Shown here piece after piece: positions 17,032 to 24,608 of a stretch of 64,000 nucleotides of DNA. Below the pieces are notes generated by a model. The model was given only the letters and a program-made list of their open reading frames with translations, ran no database searches and had not been told where the DNA came from. Position numbers and translations under genes: made by a program. The stretch lies in the NCBI RefSeq assembly GCF_025399835.1, contig NZ_JAODVR010000001.1, positions 2,852,001 through 2,916,000 on the forward strand, in the 5' to 3' direction. The number at the start of each line of letters is the position of its first letter. The first letter of the stretch is position 1. This DNA is from Haloarchaeobius sp. HME9146 (lineage in GTDB: Archaea > Halobacteriota > Halobacteria > Halobacteriales > Natrialbaceae).

Positions 17032-18732
17032 ATGAACGTACGTATCGCAGGTGACGGACCGGCGGCCGAGGCCGTGGTGGCGGCGCTGGCCGACACGGAC
17101 GCCGAGTCCGAGCGGGTCGAGGCCGGAGCTGTCGACGGTGGCGACCTCGGCATCGTCGTCGGGCCGGTCGGTGACGAGTCGTTCGAGACGGTGAACGAGG
17201 TGGCGGACGGGCCGTGGCTGGCTGTCGAGCTCGGTGGCATCGGTGGCGCGCCCGTGTCGGGCGTCGACGCCGCCGTCACCGGCCTCGAATCCGGGCGTGG
17301 CTGTTACGACTGTCTTCGGGCGCGAGTCGCCGCGAACGCCCGCGAGACCGACGAGGGGGACGTGGACGCACCGACCGCGAGACTCGCGGGTGCCGTCGCC
17401 GGGCGGCAGGCGGTCGGGTTCCTCTCCGAGGAGGGCGACATCGTGGGCGCGGTTCACGAACTCCCGCACCAGAACCGCTCGTTCCTCCCCGTGCCCGGTT
17501 GCTGTGTGAGCCGCGACCGGACCATCCGCCGGGACCACGAGGACGTGAGTCTGGACGACGCGGTCGGCCGGGCCGAGCAGACGCTCGACCCGCGGGTCGG
17601 CCTCGTCAGCGACATCGGCGAGGTGGAGTCGTTCCCCGCGCCGTACTACCTCGCGACGAACTCGGAGACCAGCGTCTTCAGCGACGCCAGCGCGCCGAAG
17701 CAGGCTGCCGGCGTCGACGACGACTGGAACGCCGCGTTCATGAAGGCCGTCGGCGAGGCGCTCGAACGCTACTCCTCGGCGGTGTATCGCAACAGCGAGT
17801 TCCAGTCGATGCCCCCCGCGATGGTCGAGGGTGGGGTCGCCCCCGATGCCGTCGTCCGGCGGGACGATGCGCCCGCGGTCGACCCCGAGGAGCCGATTCC
17901 GTGGGTGATGGGCGAGAACCTGGCCACGGAGGAGGAGACGCCACTGCCGGCCGAAATCGTGCAGTTCCCGCCGCCGGAGGAGCGCTACACCGACGCCATC
18001 ACGACCGGCCTCGGGCTCGGCAGCTCGGGAGCGGACGCGCTGGTCTCCGGGCTGACCGAGGTCATCGAGCGCGACGCGACGATGCTCGCGTGGTACTCGA
18101 CGTTCGAACCGCTGGAACTCCGCGTCGACGACGAGGCCTACCAGACGCTCGCCCGGCGGGCCCGGTCCGAGGGGCTCCGGACGACCGCTCTGCTGGTCAC
18201 GCAGGACGTGGATGTGCCGGTCGTCGCGGTGGCGGTCCACCGCGAGAACGGTGACTGGCCGGCGTTCGCGGTCGGCTCCGGGGCGGCACTGGACCCGGTC
18301 GATGCGGCACGCTCGGGGCTCGCCGAGGCGCTCCAGAACTGGATGGAACTGCGGTCGATGGGTCGTTCGAAGTCGACGGACGAACCGGGTGCCATCGCGG
18401 CCTTCGCAGACTTCCCCTCGGCGGCCGCTGACTTCCTCGATGCCGGCGGGCCGGTCCCGGCGACGAGTGTCGGCCCGGACGACCCGGCGACCGGTGCCGA
18501 GGCCGTCGACGAACTCGTCGGCCGCGTCACCGACGCGGACCTGACGCCCTACGCCGTCCGGCTCACGCCGCCAGACGTGGCCCAGGCTGGCTTCGAGGCC
18601 GTCCGCGTCGTCGTGCCCGGTGCCCAGCCGCTGTTCACCGACCAGCCCGCCTTCGGCAAGCGTGCGGAGTCGGTCCCCGAGTCGCTCGGTTTCGACCCGC
18701 GGCTGAACCGGCGACACCACCCGTATCCCTGA
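17032..18732 (+). CDS. YcaO-domain protein with N-terminal E1-like (partner-binding) region
   Basis: 566 residues. The first 190 resemble the E1/ThiF-like partner domain of azoline-forming cyclodehydratases and include cysteines in GCYDCLRAR and PGCCVSRD that may bind zinc. The YcaO domain then shows its three ATP-binding motifs: AVGEALERYSS near residue 243, GADALVSGLTEVIERDA near 335, and AARSGLAEALQ near 425. The last residues are RRHHPYP, a weak match to the Pro-rich tail of cyclodehydratases. YcaO enzymes phosphorylate a backbone amide to make azolines, thioamides or amidines in peptides. The likely substrate is not visible; the next gene is a small Cys-rich protein. Confidence 0.88.
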   Translation: MNVRIAGDGPAAEAVVAALADTDAESERVEAGAVDGGDLGIVVGPVGDESFETVNEVADGPWLAVELGGIGGAPVSGVDAAVTGLESGRGCYDCLRARVAANARETDEGDVDAPTARLAGAVAGRQAVGFLSEEGDIVGAVHELPHQNRSFLPVPGCCVSRDRTIRRDHEDVSLDDAVGRAEQTLDPRVGLVSDIGEVESFPAPYYLATNSETSVFSDASAPKQAAGVDDDWNAAFMKAVGEALERYSSAVYRNSEFQSMPPAMVEGGVAPDAVVRRDDAPAVDPEEPIPWVMGENLATEEETPLPAEIVQFPPPEERYTDAITTGLGLGSSGADALVSGLTEVIERDATMLAWYSTFEPLELRVDDEAYQTLARRARSEGLRTTALLVTQDVDVPVVAVAVHRENGDWPAFAVGSGAALDPVDAARSGLAEALQNWMELRSMGRSKSTDEPGAIAAFADFPSAAADFLDAGGPVPATSVGPDDPATGAEAVDELVGRVTDADLTPYAVRLTPPDVAQAGFEAVRVVVPGAQPLFTDQPAFGKRAESVPESLGFDPRLNRRHHPYP

Positions 18733-18771
18733 GGAATCGTTCCGGTTTCGAGAACGATAACTCGGCGAAGA

Positions 18772-18782
18772 GTAACTTTAAG
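18772..18782 (+). promoter_or_regulatory. TATA-like promoter of the zinc-ribbon gene
   Basis: GTAACTTTAAG lies about 45 bases before the ATG at 18825 and about 30 before an in-frame GTG at 18810. Haloarchaeal genes often have TTTAAG-type boxes. The spacing leaves open whether the GTG is used as a leaderless start. Confidence 0.4.
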
Positions 18783-18824
18783 CAGGCCGGGTCCAAAGGT
18801 ACGATTGGTGTGCCAATTACTAAC

Positions 18825-19022
18825 ATGACAGAGCTATCCAAGGATGGGGAGCACGTCGTCTCGGAGTTCGATCTCGGCTGCGCAACATGCGGCGGTTCGT
18901 TGACACGGTCACACGTCTCTCCAGAGACGATCGGTGTAGAGACGACCGACCCACTCGAGGTCGCAGAATGTGCGAACTGCGGCGGCCGGTACTTCCCGCG
19001 GAACACGCTCGACGCCCTGTAG
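18825..19022 (+). CDS. Small zinc-ribbon protein next to YcaO
   Basis: 65 residues from the ATG at 18825, or 70 if a GTG at 18810 is used. Two Cys pairs, GCATCGGS and CANCGGRYF, are spaced by about 32 residues, which makes a treble-clef or zinc-ribbon fold likely. The middle SHVSPETIGVETTD is rich in Ser and Thr. It follows the YcaO gene on the same strand after 92 bases and has its own TATA-like box. It may be a small metal-binding adaptor. Being a YcaO substrate is a possibility, but the zinc-ligand spacing argues for a structural ribbon. Confidence 0.75.
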   Translation: MTELSKDGEHVVSEFDLGCATCGGSLTRSHVSPETIGVETTDPLEVAECANCGGRYFPRNTLDAL

Positions 19023-19038
19023 TCGAAACAGTAACCGT

Positions 19039-20199
19039 TCAGACGTACAGCGCCGCCCGAAGCATGTCACGCGTCCCCGGTCCGAGGCCGACCGCGACGA
19101 TTGCGACGAGCAACATCACAGTGAAGCGCGGGCTGTCCTCGAACACCACGTCGTCGAAGACGTAGATGACGAACGTCGCCGCGACCAGCTTCACGATGAG
19201 GAACGGGAACGCGTCGAGGTACGCCGGGAGGATTCCACCCGAGATATCGACGATGAACCGGTTGACCGGGTGCTTCCCGACGAGGTTCGCCTGGCCCGTC
19301 AGGAACGTCATCCAGTCGAGGCCGACGACGTTCGCGACGCCGTCGATGGAATGCGCCCAGAGGATGACCACACCCATCAGGCCAGTGCCGCGGTTGATGC
19401 CGGGCTTGAACGTCTCGATGAGGTACCAGACGACCGCCGTCGAGATGGTCGCCCCGACCAGCACGACCACGAGCACCTGCGGGTAGAAGTAGACGAACTC
19501 CTTGGTGAGCGACGCCCAGCCGAGATAACCGAGCGTCACGGCCAGAATCGCGCTCGCGATGACGAACAGTGGGTACTCGTAGGTTTGCTCGATGACGTTC
19601 CGCGAGAGATAGACCGCCAGCACCAGCGCCCCCAGCGCGACGAAGAAGACGGTGAAGTAGATGATGGGACTGATGAGGAAGGAATTGAGCGGGTAGTCGA
19701 TGAGGACACCCGTCGCCTCGGCGGGGCTGACCCCACTCGCGATTTCGTCAGCGCGGACCTGTGCGGCGCGGTTGTTCACGTCCTCGACGACCCGGAGTGC
19801 CCCGCCGAAGAACATGAACGGGAACAGGCCGTAGAACATCGCCCGGTAGCGCTCGATGCGAAGCTGTTTGAGGAGCAAGGCGACCCCGACCAGCATCACC
19901 AGCAGGATGACCGCGTACCCGATCTCGGAGACCACCGTGTAGCCCGGCTCGGCGACCGGTCCCATCCCGGCCGGGACGTTCGTACAGCTCTGTGGCTGAA
20001 TCTGCTCGCCGTTCGCCCAGGCCGCACAGCTCCAGCCCTTCGCGTCGGCGTAGACGGGACCCCAGAAGTAGTGCCAGACGAAGTTGGCGTACACCGTCCT
20101 CGTGAACAGTATCGACCCGAGCCCGAACACCGCGGCGAGCAGGGCGACCGACGCGGCCCAGGCGCGCCCGATGCCGATACGTTCTATCACGTCACTCAT
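19039..20199 (-). CDS. DUF63 family multispanning membrane protein
   Basis: 386 residues from the ATG at 20199; the upstream extension is rejected because the first helix follows MSDVIERIG. About nine membrane helices are evident, with conserved polar patches FGGALRVVEDVNN, WAHSIDGVANVVG and KHPVNRFIVD in loops, typical of the euryarchaeal DUF63 family, whose role is unknown. Charged or polar residues next to helices suggest a transporter or enzyme within the membrane. It is convergent with the zinc-ribbon gene and upstream of it on the opposite strand. Sub-cellular location: cytoplasmic membrane. Confidence 0.85.
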   Translation of the reverse strand: MSDVIERIGIGRAWAASVALLAAVFGLGSILFTRTVYANFVWHYFWGPVYADAKGWSCAAWANGEQIQPQSCTNVPAGMGPVAEPGYTVVSEIGYAVILLVMLVGVALLLKQLRIERYRAMFYGLFPFMFFGGALRVVEDVNNRAAQVRADEIASGVSPAEATGVLIDYPLNSFLISPIIYFTVFFVALGALVLAVYLSRNVIEQTYEYPLFVIASAILAVTLGYLGWASLTKEFVYFYPQVLVVVLVGATISTAVVWYLIETFKPGINRGTGLMGVVILWAHSIDGVANVVGLDWMTFLTGQANLVGKHPVNRFIVDISGGILPAYLDAFPFLIVKLVAATFVIYVFDDVVFEDSPRFTVMLLVAIVAVGLGPGTRDMLRAALYV

Positions 20200-20283
20200 A
20201 TGCCCATCGCGGGGGCGATTCGGCATTACCCTTCTGGTCTCGTGCGCCACGGCTACGCGAACGTCCCCACGTCGCCCGGTTTC

Positions 20284-20733
20284 TCAGAGCGGCAGTTCCT
20301 CGGACTCGTGGGGCGTCCCCAGGATGACCATCGTCTGTGACCGCGCGAACCCGTCCATCTGGGCGATGCGGTCGAACATCAGCTCACGGAGGGCGTCCGC
20401 GTCCGCCGCATACACCCGGGCCATCACGTCCCACTCGCCCGTCGTCAGGTGGACCTCCTGCACGCCCTCGATGTCCTGCAGGCGCTGGAGCGTGTCCTTC
20501 TCACGACCCTGCTCGACCCGCAGGCCGATGATAGCCGAGATACCGAGACCGATGGCCTTCGGGTCCAGTTTCGCGTGATAGCCCTCGATGACGCCGGCCT
20601 CCTCCAGCCGCCCGACCCGGTCGTGGACGGTCGCGCTCGACATGTCGATGCGTCGGGCGATCTCGCTGAAGGTGGTCCGCGCGTTCTCCTGGAGGATGCG
20701 GAGGATGTGGCGGTCCGTCTCGTCGAGTTCCAT
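20284..20733 (-). CDS. Lrp/AsnC-family transcriptional regulator
   Basis: 149 residues from the ATG at 20733. The N-terminal winged HTH (LDETDRHILRILQENART, IARRIDMSSATVHDRVGRL) is followed by a RAM/ACT-type effector domain (ISAIIGLRVEQG, EGVQEVHLTTGEWDVMARVY). The upstream extension, from 20961, is basic and is not coding. Such proteins sense amino acids or related small molecules and form octamers that bend DNA. The gene lies 84 bases upstream of the DUF63 gene on the same strand, and a structured intergenic block separates it from the next gene. Regulon unknown. Confidence 0.9.
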   Translation of the reverse strand: MELDETDRHILRILQENARTTFSEIARRIDMSSATVHDRVGRLEEAGVIEGYHAKLDPKAIGLGISAIIGLRVEQGREKDTLQRLQDIEGVQEVHLTTGEWDVMARVYAADADALRELMFDRIAQMDGFARSQTMVILGTPHESEELPL

Positions 20734-21001
20734 GCGCGTGGGGAGACACCCCAGGGTCATAAGGGACCGTACTTGCGGCGGTTCCGCGTGTGGATTCTGG
20801 CCGGGTGGCGCGCGCCGTCGAGGGTGCTGAACGCCAGTGAAGCCACGAGGCGGCTGTGCGAGGGACGACCGGAGCGAAGTGGAGTGTAACGGAACGGAGC
20901 GCAGGGAGTCGGCTGGGGAGGGCGTGGCTGCGGGGCGGTGCGGTTGCGGTCCCATTGCCACCAGCGCGAGCGGACCTGTCCGCTACCCACCGCAACCGTC
21001 G
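20734..21001. repeat. GC-rich structured intergenic block between the regulator and the phosphatase
   Basis: 268 bases without a gene. The first part contains purine-rich stretches such as GGACGACCGGAGCGAAGTGG that resemble low-complexity sequences scattered in haloarchaeal genomes. The right end forms a nested hairpin: CGGTTGCGGT at 20941-20950 pairs with ACCGCAACCG at 20989-20998, and inside it AGCGGAC and GTCCGCT pair around a two-base loop (20969-20984). It lies directly behind the stop codon of the phosphatase gene and could act as its terminator. A promoter for the regulator gene probably lies near its start at 20733. Confidence 0.6.
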
Positions 21002-21808
21002 TCACGCAGTCCGAATCTGCTCGATCTCTTGTGCCGCCTCCAGCACTGCGTCGTGTCGCGTCCCGTTCGAGGCGACCAGCCCCTGGCTCTCGTGGGTCCA
21101 GCGCTCTCCCTCCAGATCGGTCACGGTGCCGCCGGCCTGCCGCACCAGATACACCCCGGCGACGGTGTCCCAGGGATTCACCTCGACGTTGGTGATGGTC
21201 GCCTCCAGCGAACCCGCCGCGACCATCCCGAGGACGGCCTGGGCGCAGCCGAACCGCCGCATGTCGCCGAAGCGCTCGACGATGACCTCACACGCCCGGC
21301 TGTACTCGTCCCGACGGTCGTAGTCCCACCAGATGGTCGGGCAGATGACGAACCGGTCGAGGTCCGTCTTCTCGCTCACCGCGAGTTCGTTCCCGTTCAG
21401 GAACGCCCCGTCGGGCCCGGCCGTGTAGTAGTCCCCGAGCGCCGGCATCGCGTTCGCGGCCGCGACGGGCTCGCCGTCGACCACCGCCGCGACGCTCGTC
21501 ACCCACACCGGGATGTCCCGAACGTAGTTGTTCGTCCCGTCGATGGGGTCGATGACCCAGACCGGCCCCGATTCGGGAACCGCCTTCAACTCGTCGTCCT
21601 CCTCGCCGACGATTGCGTCGTCGGGGAACTCCTGGCGGATGTGCTCGATGACGGCCCGCTGGGCGTCCCGGTCCGCCTGCGTAACCACGTCCGTCTTCTG
21701 GCCCTTCTCCTCGATGGCGATGCCGGTCCGGAACCCCCCGGCCGCAACGTCTGCGCCGGCTCGCGCGGCCGCCTCGGCCACGCGAACCCGGTCTGCGTAC
21801 TCGGTCAT
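21002..21808 (-). CDS. Inositol monophosphatase-family phosphatase
   Basis: 268 residues from the ATG at 21808. The Mg2+-dependent phosphatase signature is complete: IVGEEDDE near residue 67, WVIDPIDGTNNYVRDIP near 90, and a third Asp in NVEVNPWDTVAGVYLVRQAGG near 215. Archaeal members act as inositol or histidinol phosphatase, or as fructose-1,6-bisphosphatase for gluconeogenesis; the sequence does not decide which. The frame continues upstream to 22048, but homology begins at MTEYADRVRVAEA. The 3' end is followed by a hairpin. Soluble, probably a dimer. Confidence 0.9.
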   Translation of the reverse strand: MTEYADRVRVAEAAARAGADVAAGGFRTGIAIEEKGQKTDVVTQADRDAQRAVIEHIRQEFPDDAIVGEEDDELKAVPESGPVWVIDPIDGTNNYVRDIPVWVTSVAAVVDGEPVAAANAMPALGDYYTAGPDGAFLNGNELAVSEKTDLDRFVICPTIWWDYDRRDEYSRACEVIVERFGDMRRFGCAQAVLGMVAAGSLEATITNVEVNPWDTVAGVYLVRQAGGTVTDLEGERWTHESQGLVASNGTRHDAVLEAAQEIEQIRTA

Positions 21809-21897
21809 GCCCACACTCCGGGCAGCCGGACGAAAATACTCTCCGATTTCGAACACGCGGCAAGAAACTTTATCTACCAGATAGAGAGTGAATAACC

Positions 21898-22104
21898 ATG
21901 GTTGGCCTCTACGCCGAGCTGTTCTTCCTCCTCTGTCTGGTCGGTATCCTGGTGATGCTCTGGCAGAAACTCGCCCGACTGAACCAGGGCGAGCGACCCG
22001 ACCCCGACGTGGAGTACACCGACAGCGGTGGGATGGACCCCGGCTCAATGGACGCCGACGGCGACGGCAGGGTCACGCTCACCGAACGGATGCGACGGAA
22101 CTGA
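21898..22104 (+). CDS. Single-pass membrane micro-protein
   Basis: 68 residues from the ATG at 21898. One hydrophobic helix near the N-terminus (YAELFFLLCLVGILVMLW) is followed by an acidic, flexible tail ending DGRVTLTERMRRN, in which an EF-hand-like DADGDGRVTLTE stretch could bind calcium, though this is only one imperfect loop. A TATA-like box (ACTTTATC at about 21868-21875) lies about 30 bases before the start. It is divergent from the phosphatase and shares its promoter region. Function unknown; it may pair with the next small membrane protein. Confidence 0.65.
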   Translation: MVGLYAELFFLLCLVGILVMLWQKLARLNQGERPDPDVEYTDSGGMDPGSMDADGDGRVTLTERMRRN

Positions 22105-22154
22105 CACTCCCGGACAGAACAACGCTTTTGCCCCTCGACCGGCCATCTCCGGCT

Positions 22155-22310
22155 ATGGTCGAACCCATCCAGGTCGGGCTGTTCGCCCTCGCCATCGTGT
22201 TCATGCTCGCGCTCCGCTGGAAGTTCGGCGGAACGACGGACGACGGCCCCAGCTACTCGGACAACAACCCGTTCGTGGGTGACGACGACGAGAAAGAACG
22301 CGGATTCTGA
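22155..22310 (+). CDS. Single-pass membrane micro-protein
   Basis: 51 residues from the ATG at 22155. A short hydrophobic segment (VGLFALAIVFMLALRW) is followed by an acidic tail, PFVGDDDEKERGF, with no cysteine. It lies 50 bases downstream of another single-pass protein and may share its transcript. Composition and codon use fit a real haloarchaeal gene, but homology is not recognised. Small proteins of this shape often sit beside larger membrane complexes; no partner is evident here. Confidence 0.6.
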   Translation: MVEPIQVGLFALAIVFMLALRWKFGGTTDDGPSYSDNNPFVGDDDEKERGF

Positions 22311-22498
22311 CGCGGTCGCTACTCGAATTTTCGGTATCAGAAGTTTGCGAGGGCAAGACGCTCCGTCTTGCCGCGCATGTCTTGCGGTTTCCCGCAGCCA
22401 TGCGAGGGAAGGGATTTGAACCTCGGTCGCAACGAGTTGCTCCCCGGCTCAAACCCTTCCGTTCGCAGTCGGGCGCTCTCTTTCGGTCGCGCCAGACA
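22311..22498. other. Hairpins and a duplicated tRNA 3' end behind tRNA-Leu
   Basis: No protein gene is evident. A perfect hairpin (GGCAAGACG at 22352-22360, loop CTC, CGTCTTGCC at 22364-22372) and a smaller one (TGCGG, TTTC loop, CCGCA, 22383-22396) lie here and could end transcription of the micro-protein gene and of the tRNA. A 24-base copy of the tRNA-Leu 3' end is at 22399-22422, and TGCGAGGG occurs a third time at 22346-22353. The remainder shows no clear feature. Confidence 0.6.
22399..22422 (-). repeat. Partial duplicate of the tRNA-Leu 3' end (attachment-site-like)
   Basis: These 24 bases are identical to 22497-22520, which cover the 3' T-arm and acceptor strand of tRNA-Leu plus two bases beyond it. 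The rest of the tRNA is absent; the bases that should form the other T-stem strand do not pair. That is the pattern left when a genetic element integrates at a tRNA 3' end, but no integrase is nearby. Confidence 0.7.
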
Positions 22499-22582
22499 TG
22501 CGAGGGAAGGGATTTGAACCCTTGGACCTCTACAGGAGCGGATCTTGAGTCCGCCGCCGTTTCCAGGCTTGGCTACCCTCGC
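22499..22582 (-). tRNA. tRNA-Leu (anticodon CAA)
   Basis: Reading the minus strand gives an 84-base cloverleaf: acceptor GCGAGGG/CCCTCGC with discriminator A, D-stem GCC/GGC, anticodon stem GCGGA/TCCGC with loop CTCAAGA (anticodon CAA, decoding UUG), a 14-base class II variable arm, and T-arm AAGGG-TTCAAAT-CCCTT. The long variable arm and discriminator A fit leucine. CCA is not encoded. No intron is present. Confidence 0.95.
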
Positions 22583-22636
22583 ACGCATCCGTAACTGTGC
22601 TGTCGGGGCGTTAAAACGTTGCGAACCGGGGCAGGA

Positions 22637-23170
22637 TTATCCACCGAGGGCGAAGCGGGCGACCACACAGTCACCGGATTCGTCGGTGTCGACGACGGCG
22701 AGTTCGTCGGCCACGAACGAGAGGGAGGGGGCGCGGTCGTTCAGGAACGCGACCACGGAACCGAGCTCTGCTGGCGTGAGGTCCCCGTGTGCGAGGGTGA
22801 CGTGGGGTTGCCACACCGATGGTCGGTAGTAGGTGTTGGGAGACTCCGCGGCTCCGACGACCGTGTCGAAGATGGTCTGCTGGACCAGCGAGAGCTCGTC
22901 GGTCCGGACGACCGGGACGTGGACGACGGGCGAGTCACCGGGGAACACACCGATACCGGCGGTCTGGACGACGAAGGGGTCGAACGCTTCGGCGACCCGC
23001 GAGAGGCTCTCGTCGAGGTCGTCGCCGTACTCGACGGCACCGTGGTAGGAACAGTGCGGCGGTACCGGGGAGGTTCTCGCGAGTCCGAACCGGTCGTGAA
23101 GGTCGCGCCAGAGGCGCTCTACCTCCTCAGCGCACTCGCCAGTGAGCGTGGTCACGATAGCGTAGGTCAT
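22637..23170 (-). CDS. 2'-5' RNA ligase superfamily (2H phosphoesterase) protein
   Basis: 177 residues from the ATG at 23170. It has the two HxT/S motifs of the 2H fold, PHCSYHGA near residue 38 and PHVTLAHGD near 125, so two catalytic histidines are present, the first in HCS form. The family includes RNA 2'-5' ligases, cyclic phosphodiesterases and eukaryotic-like tRNA processing enzymes. There is no extra domain. The gene is divergent from the HMG-CoA reductase gene and lies downstream of nothing on its own strand. Most likely a soluble RNA or nucleotide phosphoesterase; the substrate is not shown. Confidence 0.82.
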   Translation of the reverse strand: MTYAIVTTLTGECAEEVERLWRDLHDRFGLARTSPVPPHCSYHGAVEYGDDLDESLSRVAEAFDPFVVQTAGIGVFPGDSPVVHVPVVRTDELSLVQQTIFDTVVGAAESPNTYYRPSVWQPHVTLAHGDLTPAELGSVVAFLNDRAPSLSFVADELAVVDTDESGDCVVARFALGG

Positions 23171-23285
23171 GTCGCACCAGACGTGTCGAGATGAAATATC
23201 TTTCTCGTGATACGAAATGGCACAGCAGCCGGTCCAGTTCCTGCCAACCAAATGGACTATACTCTTCAGTTGGGAATCACGAGGC

Positions 23286-24554
23286 ATGGACTCCCGTATT
23301 CCCGGCTTCTACGAACTCCCGCCGGCCGAGCGACTCGACGTGCTCGCGGCGCGATGTGACCTCTCCGAGACGGCACGCGACGCCCTCGAATCCACGTCGG
23401 GGCTCGCCACCGCCGACCAGCTCTCCGAGAACGTCGTCTCGACCATCGCCTACCCCCTCAGCGTCGCGACGAACTTCCGCATCGACGGGACCGACCGCCT
23501 GATTCCGATGGCGACGGAGGAGAGCAGTGTGGTCGCCGCCGCGGCGCACGGGGCGAAGCTCGCGCGTTCCGAAGGCGGGTTCTCGACCTCGGTCACCGGC
23601 CCCTACATGACTGGCCAGATCCAGGTGACCGACGTCGAGGACCCACACGCCGCCAGAGCGCGGGTCCTCGAACACGCCGGCGATATCCGGGCCGAAGCGA
23701 ACGACCAGGGCGTCCTCGTCTCCCACGGCGGCGGCTGCGAGGAGGTGACCGCCCGCGCCCTCGACACGCCGACCGGCGAGATGCTGGTCGTCCACCTGCT
23801 CGTGAACACGCAGGACGCGATGGGCGCGAACGCCGTCAACACGATGGCCGAAGGGGTCGCGCCGACCATCGCGGACCTGACCGGTGGTGAGGTCGTCCTC
23901 AGGATTCTGTCGAACCTTGCCGACCGTCGGCTCGCCCGGGCCCGGTGTACGATTCCGCCCGAAGCTCTCGACCGCGACGACACGGACCGGTCTGGCGAGC
24001 AGGTCAGGGACCGCATCGTCGACGCCTGGGCGTTCGCTGCCGCCGACCCGTACCGGGCCGCCACGCACAACAAGGGCGTGCTCAACGGGATGGACAGCCT
24101 CGCACTCGCGACGATGAACGACTGGCGGGCCATCGAGGCCGGTGCGCACGCCTACGCCGCACGTGACGGCTACGGGCCACTCACGACGTTCGAGGTCGAT
24201 GCCGACGGCAACCTCGCGTGCAGTATCGAGGTCCCCGTCCAGGTGGGTGTCGTCGGCGGGGCGACCAGGGCGCACCCGACCGCCAACGCCGCGATGGAGC
24301 TCCTCGACGTCGAGACCGGCGACGAACTCGCGGGTATCTTCGCCGCGGTCGGGCTCGCGGAGAACATCGCCAGTATGCGGGCACTCGCGGACGAAGGCAT
24401 CCAGACCGGTCACATGAAACTCCACGCGAAGAACGTCGCCGCCGAGGCCGGGGCCCCCGAAGACCTCGTCGACGAGGTCGCCGCCCGGATGGTCGCCGAG
24501 GACGACGTTCGGGCGAGTCGCGCTCGCGAGCTCGTCGCAGAACTGGGCGAGTAG
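23286..24554 (+). CDS. mvaA: 3-hydroxy-3-methylglutaryl-CoA reductase, class II type
   Basis: 422 residues from the ATG at 23286. The reductase converts HMG-CoA to mevalonate, needed for archaeal isoprenoid lipids and carotenoids, or runs in reverse in mevalonate degradation. Class II landmarks are clear: LPPAERLDVLAARC, NFRIDGTDRLIPMATEES (catalytic Glu), HNKGVLNGMDSLALATMNDW (catalytic Lys and Asp), GAHAYAARDGYGPL, and the C-terminal histidine in TGHMKLHAKN. A class I enzyme, common in haloarchaea, would have different spacing and no such tail. It has its own start after an extension of 23 residues that is rejected. The gene is monocistronic. Confidence 0.93.
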   Translation: MDSRIPGFYELPPAERLDVLAARCDLSETARDALESTSGLATADQLSENVVSTIAYPLSVATNFRIDGTDRLIPMATEESSVVAAAAHGAKLARSEGGFSTSVTGPYMTGQIQVTDVEDPHAARARVLEHAGDIRAEANDQGVLVSHGGGCEEVTARALDTPTGEMLVVHLLVNTQDAMGANAVNTMAEGVAPTIADLTGGEVVLRILSNLADRRLARARCTIPPEALDRDDTDRSGEQVRDRIVDAWAFAAADPYRAATHNKGVLNGMDSLALATMNDWRAIEAGAHAYAARDGYGPLTTFEVDADGNLACSIEVPVQVGVVGGATRAHPTANAAMELLDVETGDELAGIFAAVGLAENIASMRALADEGIQTGHMKLHAKNVAAEAGAPEDLVDEVAARMVAEDDVRASRARELVAELGE

Positions 24555-24608
24555 GCGGCCCCACAGCAGCGATGGATTGACCAGCCTGCCAGCCGAACCA
24601 TCGACCAG

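Noticed and set aside
18970..20340. A 456-residue plus-strand frame over DUF63
   Set aside because: Repetitive Asp/Arg/His composition with no fold; the opposite strand encodes a clear multispanning membrane protein.
22382..22594. Small frames over the tRNA-Leu gene and its duplicate
   Set aside because: They lie across a perfect cloverleaf; the sequence is explained by RNA, not protein.
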